A stretch of DNA of 64,000 nt from Enterococcus innesii (lineage in GTDB: Bacteria > Bacillota > Bacilli > Lactobacillales > Enterococcaceae): NCBI GenBank assembly GCA_018982785.1, contig JAHHEN010000007.1:1-64000 (forward strand), in the 5' to 3' direction. The notes beneath the pieces are model-generated. The model was not told where the DNA came from. It did not search any database and was given only the letters and a program-made list of their open reading frames with translations. Both the position numbers and the translations under genes were made by a program. Positions 22,580 to 30,903 of the stretch are shown piece after piece (the first letter of the stretch is position 1; each line of letters opens with the position of its first letter).

Positions 22580-23422
22580 ATGATCGAAAAATTATCGGAT
22601 ACCGTTACACTGAACAATGGCAGTAAAATCCCCGGTTTGGGGTTAGGTGTCTTTCAAATCCCTGAAGCTGAAACAGCAGAGGTCGTGAAACAGGCCATCG
22701 TCAATGGGTATCGCCTGATTGATACGGCGGCTATTTACGGCAACGAAACAGGAACAGGGGAAGGAATCAAACAAGGCTTACAAGAAACGGGGTTGTCTCG
22801 TGAAGAACTCTTTGTCACTTCCAAACTTTGGAACGATCATTTAACTTATGATGAAACGATCCACGCCTTCAATGAAAGTTTGGCCCGCTTAAACCTCGAG
22901 TATCTCGACTTGTACTTGATCCATTGGCCGGGAAATCAAGCATTTCAAGAGTCATGGCGCGCATTGGAAGACTTGTATGCCGCAGGAAAAATCAAAGCAA
23001 TCGGGGTCAGCAACTTCCAGATTCATCACTTGGAGCAATTATTGGCCGTTGCTAAGGTCGTTCCTGTCGTCAATCAGATCGAACTGCATCCCAAACTGAC
23101 GCAGCAAGACCTGCGGGACTTTTGTGCTGAAAAAGGGATTGCGATCCAAGCTTGGTCGCCTTTGATGCAAGGCAAACTGCTGACAGATGACACCGTCTTG
23201 GCAATCGCCGATGCACAGCAAAAATCAGCGGCACAAGTGCTTTTACGCTGGGCTATCCAACAAGGAATCTTAGTCAATGTCAAATCGACACACCCTGAGC
23301 GAATGATCGCCAATGCAGCGATTTTTGATTTCCGTTTATCAGAAGAGGAAATGGCCCGCTTGAACACATTAAATGAGGACCTGCGAGTGGGTCCAGATCC
23401 AGACACATTCGATTTTCATTAA
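22580..23422 (+). CDS. aldo/keto reductase (AKR5-like)
   Basis: NADPH-dependent reductase for small aldehydes or ketones. The protein has 280 residues in a TIM barrel. The tetrad is visible: Asp in RLIDTAAIYGNE, Tyr in the same motif, Lys in VTSKLWNDH and His in LYLIHWPG. The cofactor motif VKSTHPERM is near the C-terminus. ATG 22580 has AAAGGAGATG upstream, and the longer in-frame reading to 22466 lacks a ribosome site. A possible promoter TATACA-17-TATGAT lies about 30 bases before it. Paired with the VOC gene and divergent from HxlR, it suggests an inducible carbonyl-detoxification unit. The exact substrate is unknown. Confidence 0.9.
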   Translation: MIEKLSDTVTLNNGSKIPGLGLGVFQIPEAETAEVVKQAIVNGYRLIDTAAIYGNETGTGEGIKQGLQETGLSREELFVTSKLWNDHLTYDETIHAFNESLARLNLEYLDLYLIHWPGNQAFQESWRALEDLYAAGKIKAIGVSNFQIHHLEQLLAVAKVVPVVNQIELHPKLTQQDLRDFCAEKGIAIQAWSPLMQGKLLTDDTVLAIADAQQKSAAQVLLRWAIQQGILVNVKSTHPERMIANAAIFDFRLSEEEMARLNTLNEDLRVGPDPDTFDFH

Positions 23423-23461
23423 TCACACTATATACTAAACAAAACCTTAGGAGGAAGTAGA

Positions 23462-23944
23462 ATGACAAACACAAACACAGGATTTTCAATGGTGAACCAC
23501 GTGGGAATCACCGTCAGCAATCTCGAACGTTCCATCCAATTTTATGAAGCATTAACTGGAAAGAAAATCGCCAATCAAGATACGATCGGTGGCAAACGAA
23601 TGGCGCAAACGCAAGGTTTAGAGGATACATTGATCAAATACGCCAATCTTCATTTAGACAATCTCAACATCGACCTTTTAGAATACGTCGAACCAAAATC
23701 CAACAAAGCTAGCTATTCCAATGAGCAAATCAGTGCCATGCATCTTTGTTTTGAAGTCGAAAATATTGATGAAGCCGTTGCTCGTCTAAAAGCCATCGGG
23801 GTTGAACCTGACGGTACCCCAATCGTTTTTGAAGAACAAGATGGTTTAAAAAGCGGCTTCGGGACAGGAGTTGCCTACTTTACAGATCCAGACGGTACCA
23901 ATCTTGAACTGATTGCACCAAAAGGACCATTTCAACGGGGATAA
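23462..23944 (+). CDS. VOC-superfamily protein (glyoxalase/dioxygenase fold)
   Basis: The 160-residue protein has two beta-alpha-beta-beta-beta modules. The first contains MVNHVGITVSNLERSIQFYEAL with a metal-binding His. The second contains MHLCFEVENIDEAVARL and ends FTDPDGTNLELIAP with the metal-binding Glu. It could be a lactoylglutathione-lyase-like or fosfomycin-type enzyme, and the substrate cannot be read from sequence. AGGAGG precedes the ATG. It lies 39 bases after the aldo/keto reductase and is likely cotranscribed with it. Confidence 0.85.
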   Translation: MTNTNTGFSMVNHVGITVSNLERSIQFYEALTGKKIANQDTIGGKRMAQTQGLEDTLIKYANLHLDNLNIDLLEYVEPKSNKASYSNEQISAMHLCFEVENIDEAVARLKAIGVEPDGTPIVFEEQDGLKSGFGTGVAYFTDPDGTNLELIAPKGPFQRG

Positions 23945-23946
23945 TT

Positions 23947-23983
23947 GAAAAAGGGATGGCGACTTATAGCGCCCTCCCTTTTT
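23947..23983 (+). terminator. intrinsic terminator after the VOC gene
   Basis: AAAAAGGGA-GGCG pairs with CGCC-TCCCTTTTT around an ACTTATAG loop. Confidence 0.85.
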
Positions 23984-24104
23984 ATTTACGCAAAACTATT
24001 ATTTTTTCATTAGTTCCCCTTCATAGAACCCTTTACAGCGAGTACAATAAATAGATAATCCTCTTTATTCGCTGATTTTTCCAACAAATCTAGCTTGAAA
24101 GGAA

Positions 24105-24434
24105 GTGATCTCGATCGATATTGGCCTTTTGTTGTTGATTTTTACGGGGATTTTTTTCATCGTCTTCCGGTTCTTTTACCGAGAAGAACCCAATTATATC
24201 TTCGGCTTTCGCACCAAGCGCAGTACAGCCAGTGTCAGCAATTGGCGTTTTTCCCAGCAGTGGTTCTCCCTGTTGGCGATGCTCTTTCTAGGTGGGGTCA
24301 TTTTGCTGCAGCGCAACGAGCTGATGGAAGAGAAATTTTACCAGATAGCCGTCCTTGGCAGCTATCTTCTAGCAGCACTGCTGGTAGAAATAGTGCTTTA
24401 TCTCAAAGATTCACGCTCGAGCACAAAAAAGTAA
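24105..24434 (+). CDS. small membrane protein, SdpI-like
   Basis: About 109 residues with three hydrophobic helices (near residues 6-24, 52-68 and 82-100). Between the first two is YIFGFRTKRSTASVSNW, which resembles the conserved GxRT...NW block of SdpI-family immunity/signalling proteins. The role here is unknown. The start is unusual. GTG 24105 lies inside AAAGGAAGTGATC, a near-perfect anti-16S match that would normally serve a start 5-9 bases further on, where only ATC, ATT or later TTG codons (24129) are in frame. A promoter candidate TTCATA-17-TACAAT lies at 24020-24048. It ends just before a perfect bidirectional terminator. Confidence 0.65.
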   Translation: MISIDIGLLLLIFTGIFFIVFRFFYREEPNYIFGFRTKRSTASVSNWRFSQQWFSLLAMLFLGGVILLQRNELMEEKFYQIAVLGSYLLAALLVEIVLYLKDSRSSTKK

Positions 24435-24437
24435 GAC

Positions 24438-24467
24438 AAAAAAGACATTCCGGGGAATGTCTTTTTT
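24438..24467. terminator. bidirectional terminator
   Basis: Perfect 14-base stem AAAAAAGACATTCC/GGAATGTCTTTTTT with a two-base centre, between convergent genes. Confidence 0.92.
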
Positions 24468-25163
24468 CTATTCTTTATTTTGACTGTGGATCGTGATTCC
24501 CAACACCAGGGCTAAAATTCCTGAAACCACCCAGATGGTCCGGTGGAATAAGAAAATTCCTAGCAAGCTGCTTAAAACCGCCCCAAAAAAGAAACCGCCG
24601 ATGATCAAGGAAATAGAAATGATCTTGGGTGTCACTGATTGGTCCTGCTTAAACCAGCGCAAATACAAGTAATCAGCCAGCGAACGTAAATTGCCAGTGG
24701 TCATCGTGGTGGCATAGGGCATCCCTGCCAAGCGCCGATAGGCGGCATATTGAATCGCTGCAAAAAAAGATAATCCGGAATCAACCAGGACATTGGGTAA
24801 AGAGCGCGCAAAAAAGCCCAGAACCAAAATACCGATTGCTTCAAAGATCAACGCAGCATTTTGCCAAACGATCCAACCACCAGTCGGAAAATGATGCTGC
24901 AGATAATTCGTCACCACGATCCCCACTAAAAACATACAGATTGGTGGCAGATACCGAAAGGCTTGTTCAAACTGCCCCGTTGAAAGATTGATCCCTAACA
25001 AAATAACATTCCCCGACTGCATGCTCGCAAACACTTCACCGTGAAAGAGATAGGTATAGGCATCTAAAAAGCCGCCAGCCATTGCGAGAAGAACCCCCAC
25101 CGGCAAACTTTCATGCACGACAAACTCGGTTTTGCCTTTGACACTACTCAAACTTTTTTCCAT
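24468..25163 (-). CDS. YoaK/DUF1275 family membrane protein
   Basis: About 231 residues with six or seven predicted membrane segments. The DUF1275 signatures are visible: AMAGGFLDAYTYLFHGEVFASMQSGN cut across residues 28-53, and RLAGMPYATTMTTGNLRSL. Members are putative membrane transporters of unknown substrate. The start is ATG 25163 (MEKSLSSVKGK) with GAGGCG upstream. It lies 64 bases downstream of the VanZ-like gene on the same strand and could be cotranscribed. Confidence 0.85.
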   Translation of the reverse strand: MEKSLSSVKGKTEFVVHESLPVGVLLAMAGGFLDAYTYLFHGEVFASMQSGNVILLGINLSTGQFEQAFRYLPPICMFLVGIVVTNYLQHHFPTGGWIVWQNAALIFEAIGILVLGFFARSLPNVLVDSGLSFFAAIQYAAYRRLAGMPYATTMTTGNLRSLADYLYLRWFKQDQSVTPKIISISLIIGGFFFGAVLSSLLGIFLFHRTIWVVSGILALVLGITIHSQNKE

Positions 25164-25227
25164 TGGTTTCGCCTCTTGTTTTTTTATACTTTCTGACAGC
25201 TTAACGCTTAAAAACGCCGACAACTCG

Positions 25228-25742
25228 TTATGTTTTGCGGCGTTTAGGTGACTTTTTCGATAGCTGACAAATCAACCACCCCAAAAGAACGGCGGTCAGT
25301 GCTCCAGCTGAATCCAGCATGACATCTTGAAAAAGCGGCGTCCGTCCTCCCGTCAGCATTTGATGGTATTCATCGATCCCTGCATAGCCAGTGGCTGCCA
25401 ACCAAGCAAAAAAGCGGCTAGCCAATACGGCATACGGCGATAAACGAGCACGAAAAACAAACTGCCCCCTAGGACAAAATAGGTAAAGAAATGTGCGCCT
25501 TTACGGATGAAAAATTCCACAAAGGAGAAATAGCCTTTTTCCGCAATACTGATCTCCGAACCAGCATAGGAAAAAGAAATCTTCTCTAGCCACTCTTTCA
25601 ATGGTTCATTTTTTAAGATTCGTGAAAGCAACCCAATTTGCGATTGCTGCTCATAGGTTTGTGAAGAACTGATAAAGAGGATGATCATGACCGCAACTGC
25701 GATACAAAAGTAAAAATTCGGTTCTTTCAGTAATTTTTTCAT
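25228..25742 (-). pseudogene. VanZ-family membrane protein (one-base frame break)
   Basis: VanZ-like proteins are small multi-pass membrane proteins, and the founding member gives low teicoplanin resistance. The N-terminal frame has helices at about residues 9-28 and 80-105 and RKGAHFFTYFVLGGSLFF. It shifts at an A6 run (25408-25413 on the plus strand). One more base restores WLAAFFAWLAATGYAGIDEYHQ, joining the second frame with the family signature DEYHQMLTGGRTPLFQDVMLDS. The restored length is 171 residues. The start is ATG 25742 with GAGGAGTG upstream. There is no evidence that it acts in glycopeptide resistance here. Confidence 0.85.
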
Positions 25743-25890
25743 AATTTTCACTCCTCATTTTCCTATCTTACCATTTTCATTTGGTGATGCAACTGTTTTT
25801 CAAAAAGAGCGTTCTATTGATCTTTCAGCGTTTCGATGAAAAACGATCTTCCTTTAGAGTCTCTCTTTCAAAGCGATTCCTCAAAAAACA

Positions 25891-25936
25891 TAAAAAAGTA
25901 TCTGAAACAGCTTTTCATGCCATTCAGATACTTTTC
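25891..25936. terminator. terminator between vanZ-like and aldo/keto reductase genes
   Basis: AAAAAAGTATCTGAA pairs with TTCAGATACTTTT around a 15-base loop. The T-rich side favours minus-strand termination of the 25971-26951 gene. Confidence 0.8.
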
Positions 25937-25970
25937 TCATTTCTCAGACCATAACCTAGAAGGAAACGAA

Positions 25971-26951
25971 TTATTCAAACCCAACGATTCGATGAGGAAC
26001 ATAAGGCTCCTCGAGATATGCAATATCAGCGGGATCCAAAGCAATGCCTGTCGCCTTAACTGCTGTTTCAACATGAGACATTTTCGTCGCGCCAATCACT
26101 GGTGCTGCCAGAGTTGGTTTGCTGAATAACCAAGCTAAAGAGATTTCTACTCGACTGACACCATAGCGACTAGCCAATTCTCCAACGCGGTCAATAATCA
26201 GTTGGTCTTTATCTGCGGTTTCGTCATATTTGGAGCGAGCAACCTCATCAGTCACTAACCGTTTTGATGACTCATTGTTGCTTCTGGCCAAACGACCAGA
26301 GGCTAATGGACTGTACGGTGTAAGAGCGATACCTTCTGATTCACAATAAGGAATCATTTCTCTTTCTTCTTCACGATAGATCAAGTTTAAATGATTCTGC
26401 ATAGAAACGAATTTGGTCCAACCATTTTTCTCAGCAATATAATTGGCTTTTTGAAATTGGTAAGCATGCATCGCTGATGCGCCAATATAGCGAGCTTTTT
26501 CTGATTTGACCACATCATGTAAGGCTGCCATCGTTTCTTCGATCGGTGTGTTGTAATCCCATCGATGAATGATGTATAGATCAACATAGTCTGTTTGCAA
26601 ACGTTTCAAGCTTTGATCTATTTGGGACATGATATGTTTCCGAGAAAGTCCACCGCCATTAGGGCCATCAAACATTTTCTGATGTACTTTTGTTGCCAGC
26701 ACGATTTCATCCCGTTTAGCATAGTCTTTCAATGCTGCGCCTAGAATCTCTTCACTACGCCCGATTGAATAAACATTCGCCGTATCAAAAAAATTGATTC
26801 CCAAGTCAAGTGCCCCTTTAATGATTGGACGGCTGTCAGCTTCTTCCAAAACCCATTTGTGTATCCAATTGACTGGGTCACCGAAACTCATCGCACCTAA
26901 ACAGATTTTGGAAACATCCAAACCCGTATTGCCTAATTTGGTATACTCCAT
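25971..26951 (-). CDS. aldo/keto reductase (YhdN/general stress-like)
   Basis: The 326-residue NADPH-dependent TIM-barrel reductase has LGNTGLDVSKICLGAMSFG at the start, tetrad residues in FFDTANVYSIGRSEE, LATKV and LYIIHRWD, and a cofactor site near PVIGATKMSHVETAV. It is a different subfamily from the 22580-23422 enzyme. The ATG at 26951 is preferred, with GGGGAG 12 bases upstream. A GTG four codons earlier sits on that site. Substrate unknown. Transcribed alone, with a terminator-like structure in its leader (27027-27069). Confidence 0.88.
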   Translation of the reverse strand: MEYTKLGNTGLDVSKICLGAMSFGDPVNWIHKWVLEEADSRPIIKGALDLGINFFDTANVYSIGRSEEILGAALKDYAKRDEIVLATKVHQKMFDGPNGGGLSRKHIMSQIDQSLKRLQTDYVDLYIIHRWDYNTPIEETMAALHDVVKSEKARYIGASAMHAYQFQKANYIAEKNGWTKFVSMQNHLNLIYREEEREMIPYCESEGIALTPYSPLASGRLARSNNESSKRLVTDEVARSKYDETADKDQLIIDRVGELASRYGVSRVEISLAWLFSKPTLAAPVIGATKMSHVETAVKATGIALDPADIAYLEEPYVPHRIVGFE

Positions 26952-27026
26952 TTTACTGATCACTCCCCACTATTTTCTTTGTTAGCTAAAGTTTAATTCA
27001 AACAAAAAGCGATGTCTATTGCTTAA

Positions 27027-27069
27027 AAAACGCCTTCCTATGCTTTTTAGGCATAGACTTTCTGGCGAT
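27027..27069 (-). other. terminator-like structure in the leader of the aldo/keto reductase
   Basis: Minus strand: CGCC encloses the hairpin CTATGC-CTAAAAA-GCATAG, closes with GGCG and is followed by TTTTTT. No minus-strand gene lies upstream, so it would act on the reductase's own leader. The remainder of 26952-27219 shows no gene. Confidence 0.45.
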
Positions 27070-27219
27070 TAGGTGATCACTTGATCTTTCCTAAGATAAG
27101 TGATGTATCCACTTAATAAATCATCTGCTCAAAATTACGCAGCTAGAAACAATGCTTATCCATTTTTTAAGGGTTCAATATGGCTTTTGTGGTCACAAAA
27201 AAAACAAGGCTTGTTCCCC

Positions 27220-27250
27220 TTGACTTCAAGTACACCCAAACAGCTACAAT
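27220..27250 (+). promoter_or_regulatory. promoter with 19-base spacer before the histidine phosphatase
   Basis: TTGACT, 19 bases, TACAAT. The dyad CTTGA-CT-TCAAG overlaps the -35. A 19-base spacer with a dyad is typical of MerR-family control, but no MerR gene is next to it. Confidence 0.45.
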
Positions 27251-27271
27251 AGTAAAAAAGGAGTAATGATT

Positions 27272-27853
27272 ATGAAGCGGTTATACTTAATGCGCCACGG
27301 AGAAACTCTTTTCAACAAACTTGGCAAAGTACAAGGATGGTGTGATTCTCCCCTAACGGAGACCGGCAAAGAGCAAGCCCATAAGGCAAAAGCTTACTTT
27401 GCAAGAAACCAACTAACTTTCGGCCATGCAGTAGCATCGACTCAAGAAAGGGCCTGTGACACACTAGAAATAATCTGCGGGACAACCGACTATGAGCGCC
27501 GAAAAGGATTGAAAGAAATGAATTTTGGTCTATTCGAGGGAGAAAGTACCCACTTGCAGCCGAAAGGACCAAAAGCTTACGAACATTTTTATCAATCCTT
27601 CGGCGGAGAATCTGCTGCTGAAGTTCGCCAACGAATGTTTGCCGAGCTTGTAGATATCATGACCACTACCAAAGCTGACAATACCTTAGTTCTCTCCCAC
27701 AACGGTGCAATCTTTTATTTTTTCAAACACTTATTTCCAAATGAAGTCCCCCCTTTACGATTGGCTAATTGCGGTTTTATGGTCTTTACTTATGAAAATG
27801 GCCACTTTTTTTATCTCGAGACCGTTGATCCTACAAGATCAGTGACCAACTGA
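27272..27853 (+). CDS. histidine phosphatase (phosphoglycerate-mutase-like) family protein
   Basis: The 193-residue branch-2 His-phosphatase fold has the phospho-His motif LYLMRHGETLFN, an acid in GLKEMNFGLFEGE, and the second catalytic His in LVLSHNGAIFYF. Relatives include cofactor-dependent phosphoglycerate mutases and small-molecule phosphatases, and the short length and EGE motif favour a phosphatase. The start is ATG 27272 with AGGAG eight bases upstream. Transcribed alone from the 27220 promoter to the shared terminator. Confidence 0.85.
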   Translation: MKRLYLMRHGETLFNKLGKVQGWCDSPLTETGKEQAHKAKAYFARNQLTFGHAVASTQERACDTLEIICGTTDYERRKGLKEMNFGLFEGESTHLQPKGPKAYEHFYQSFGGESAAEVRQRMFAELVDIMTTTKADNTLVLSHNGAIFYFFKHLFPNEVPPLRLANCGFMVFTYENGHFFYLETVDPTRSVTN

Positions 27854-27939
27854 TTCAATAATACCGTCTCCTTTCAGCACTCTCCCATAATAACCAACTG
27901 CTGTCGTGACCTTCCTGCTTAACCATGTTCTACCTATAA

Positions 27940-27982
27940 AAAAAGTGCGTCGAACCTATCTCTGTTCGACGCACGGATTTTT
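27940..27982. terminator. bidirectional terminator between the phosphatase and argR
   Basis: GTGCGTCGAAC pairs with GTTCGACGCAC around CTATCTCT. The stem has AAAAAAA on one side and a late T run on the other. Confidence 0.9.
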
Positions 27983-28096
27983 TCATCATTCACTAGTCAG
28001 TAAAAACAGCTTTGTTCATCCTTATAGAGCTGACATACTTCTTTTGAAACAACTTAAGCGACACATCGCTGCCTACCTGCAAGTTTTTGCTTATTT

Positions 28097-28594
28097 TCAG
28101 ACCTGTGGTTCATCCTTGAAGAGGCTTGTACCGATCTCATAGCCCTCGACATAATGATTTAAGCGGCGAACGACGGCTTCAGCAGCAGCTTTTGAAGGGG
28201 TAATGATCAATAGGATATCAAAACCTGCGATGGTACCGGCGATCTCCGGTAGCTCCATCTCATCTAGGTAGTTAGCGATGACATCTGCTCCATTTCCCGC
28301 AGTATGCACCACCACCATAAACTCGACTTGCGTGATCGCTTTTAAATATTCATACATAGAAAAAGCAATTTTGTCCTCCAAATTGCGCTCTTTTGATTCA
28401 AAAATCGAATAATAAGGACGACCATTTTTCGCATAGGTTTTGGCAATATTCATTTCTCGCATATCACGGGAAATCGTCGCTTGGGTTGCTGTAACGTTTT
28501 CTTGTTTTAATAAGTTCATCAATTCTTCTTGAGATTCGATACGGTGTTCCGCAAAAAGACGTTTGATGATCACTTGACGCTCTTTTTTCTTCAT
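28097..28594 (-). CDS. argR: ArgR-family arginine regulator (arc cluster)
   Basis: The 165-residue protein has an N-terminal winged helix (RIESQEELMNLLKQENVTATQATISRD across residues 18-44) and a C-terminal hexamer domain. The arginine-binding loop reads GTIAGFDILLI. In E. coli ArgR and B. subtilis AhrC this loop is GTIAGDDT, with two Asp residues that contact arginine. Here the first is Phe, so ligand binding may be altered, as reported for one of the two lactococcal paralogues. It is the last gene of the arc cluster. Start ATG 28594 with GAGGAG upstream. Confidence 0.9.
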   Translation of the reverse strand: MKKKERQVIIKRLFAEHRIESQEELMNLLKQENVTATQATISRDMREMNIAKTYAKNGRPYYSIFESKERNLEDKIAFSMYEYLKAITQVEFMVVVHTAGNGADVIANYLDEMELPEIAGTIAGFDILLIITPSKAAAEAVVRRLNHYVEGYEIGTSLFKDEPQV

Positions 28595-28675
28595 TTGTTC
28601 AATCAGCTCCTCTCAGATCTTATTAAATAAGCAGAACCTCTCACTCAGTGGGGGAGCAGCAAGACAGATTGCCTA

Positions 28676-30128
28676 TCAAAGGAAGAGCATCGAGAAGATC
28701 AAGATCAGCAGATTCGAAACCCCAATCACAAGTAACGGTTTGCGCATAAAGCGGGTCCAAGTGGAATAGTTGACCCGAGCCAGCTCCAATCCCCCCATCA
28801 CGACGCCAGAAGTTGGTGTGATCAAATTCACTAATCCGCAACCAGCAGTAAAGATCATTACCATGACGTTCGGATTGAGTCCGATGCTTTGCGCCAAGGC
28901 CCCCATGATTGGGATCGATACATACGCTAGTCCGGAAGTTGATGGAATCAAGAACGATAAGAGCAAATACAAAATGTAGGCGCCAATCACAAACAGGACA
29001 GGTGATAGACCTTCTAAAAGATGGGAAGCCCGATCCAAAATAAACAGATCCAAGTACGTCGTTTGCATAATGTAGGAAGCACCCCGTGCCACAACGATGA
29101 TCAAGACAACGGATAAAATGTCTTTGACCCCATCGATAAAGTTGGTCACGATTTCTTTTTCTGAGAATCCTTGAATCAACGCAATGATGATACTGATGTA
29201 GAAGAACCACATGGCCAAATCACCAAAATACCATTCACCGAAGCTATTGCCGGTCAAAAAGGCGGTCCAACCGTCAAACACATGGATATCAAAGTCGCCC
29301 CAAGGAATCAAGGAAACCACCATGATCACAAAGGATAAGCCAAAAATCGTCAAAATCAGGCGATGTTTTTGCGTAAACACCAAGGCTTCGTTCGTGTCTT
29401 TGACAAAATGTTCTTCCATTTCTTTTTGCTCTTGCAGCGATAAGATCGTCGACCCTTTGTCAGCTTTGACTTTTTTGGCATAAGACATCACTACAAAGAT
29501 ACAGTATGCGGTCGTGACTAACCAAAGCATTGCCCCGACTACTAAAATCGTGCCGTTGTTTGGGGCAATATCGATGCTTCGCAAGGCATCCATCGCAACG
29601 CCGGTCGCAAAGGGATTGACGGTGGAGCCAATCACGCCAGCACCCGCACCCAGCATAACGGTTCCTGCTGCGACGATCGTATCAAAACCTGATGCCACCA
29701 TCGTGATTGCTAATAAGGAATAAAAAGGAATCGTTTCTTCCGCCATTCCATAAGTGGAGCCGCCGATCGAAAACAGGATCATTAAAATCGGAATCAAAAT
29801 CAACTCATTGCCTTTGAGTTTTTTGACCAAATGTTGAATCCCGGCTTCCAAAGCGCCTGTTCGCGTGACGATATTCAAAAAACCACCTAAACAGAGAATA
29901 AACACACAGATCTCGATCGCATCACGAAATCCGTTAAAAGGCGCCATAAAGAAATCAGAAAACTTGGCACCTACCACTTGGCTGACCATCTCTTCTTGGC
30001 CTGCTGGTAAAGAAGGCGCAAAAGGCTGCCCTGCTAAAAGCCAGGAAGCGACCGTCAAGGCGATAATGATCAGAAATAAGATACTGAACGATGTCAGCGA
30101 CTTTTTTTTCTTTTTGCTTTTTTTTCAT
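28676..30128 (-). pseudogene. arcD: YfcC-family arginine/ornithine antiporter-type transporter (N-terminal frame break)
   Basis: About 12-TM transporter of the YfcC/C4-dicarboxylate-like family that often replaces classical ArcD in arc operons. It probably exchanges arginine for ornithine, inferred from its position. The main frame begins at residue TVASWLLAGQPFAPSLPAG and includes GGSTYGMAEETIPFYSL, GAGVIGSTVNPFATG and LIPSTSGLAYVSIPIMG. The natural ATG (30128, GGGGG upstream) is followed by two A8 runs and lies in another frame. Two missing A bases (or one extra) would connect it to SLTSFSILFLIIIALTVASW, the first membrane helix. The restored length is 483-484 residues. Confidence 0.85.
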
Positions 30129-30171
30129 CTGTGTTCCCCCTTTATTGAATCAATCCTATTTGCTGCCTACA

Positions 30172-30861
30172 TTAATTGACAACATGAGAAAAATAATCTT
30201 GGTCATAAATAATGAGTTCTTTGTAGCGATAATAAATCTTTCTTTTATGCACGAGCGCCTTGAGCGTTTGACTGACTGTCTCTCGCGTCGTTCCACTGTA
30301 CTTGGCTATATCATTGATAAAAACGGGAAAAGGGATGCGAATCTGCTCACCTTGTGTCTGCCCATGCTCGATCATCAAAAGACCAATCGTATTGACGACT
30401 CTTGTTTGCGCACTGGAGGTGACACAATACTCGACACGGCGTCTTTGTTTTTCCAATTGACGGCTCAGTTGCTGATTGAGCCACAGCAACTGACTTGTAG
30501 ACGAAACAACTAGCGGTTCAAACAGCGACATCGCTGCAAACTGCACGACAATGTCTGTTGCAGCGAATGCCGATACATCATAGTTGTCTCTTTCAAACAA
30601 GCCAATCAAAGGAAATAACTGATCAGGCCCAACAAAATCTACATAACAATAGGAATCAGTTCCGTCGGTTTTTTCGATCCGCACAAGTCCTTCTATCACG
30701 AGGAATATCCGATCTCTTACGTCGCCTTCATAAAAAAGTACCTGGCCTTTTTTGTACGTACGGCAGTAAATATGCTCTTTCAACCGCTGCTGATTTTCTT
30801 CTTCCAGCCATTGAAAGCTGTTCACTCTTGTTGATGGATCTTTTATTTGGTGGTCGATCAT
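30172..30861 (-). CDS. Crp/Fnr-family regulator of the arc cluster (ArcR-like)
   Basis: The 229-residue protein has an N-terminal cyclic-nucleotide-like beta barrel (KGQVLFYEGDVRDRIFLVIEG within residues 39-60) and a C-terminal helix-turn-helix (FINDIAKYSGTTRETVSQTL). No N-terminal cysteine cluster for an Fe-S centre is seen. Crp/Fnr proteins encoded within arc operons (ArcR) activate them under oxygen limitation, and that role is inferred here. ATG 30861 has GGAG eight bases upstream. It lies 42 bases after arcC and before arcD. Confidence 0.9.
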   Translation of the reverse strand: MIDHQIKDPSTRVNSFQWLEEENQQRLKEHIYCRTYKKGQVLFYEGDVRDRIFLVIEGLVRIEKTDGTDSYCYVDFVGPDQLFPLIGLFERDNYDVSAFAATDIVVQFAAMSLFEPLVVSSTSQLLWLNQQLSRQLEKQRRRVEYCVTSSAQTRVVNTIGLLMIEHGQTQGEQIRIPFPVFINDIAKYSGTTRETVSQTLKALVHKRKIYYRYKELIIYDQDYFSHVVN

Positions 30862-30903
30862 TTTTCTCACTCCAATGTTTTGGGTCTTGCTTTGCTGCTT
30901 CGC

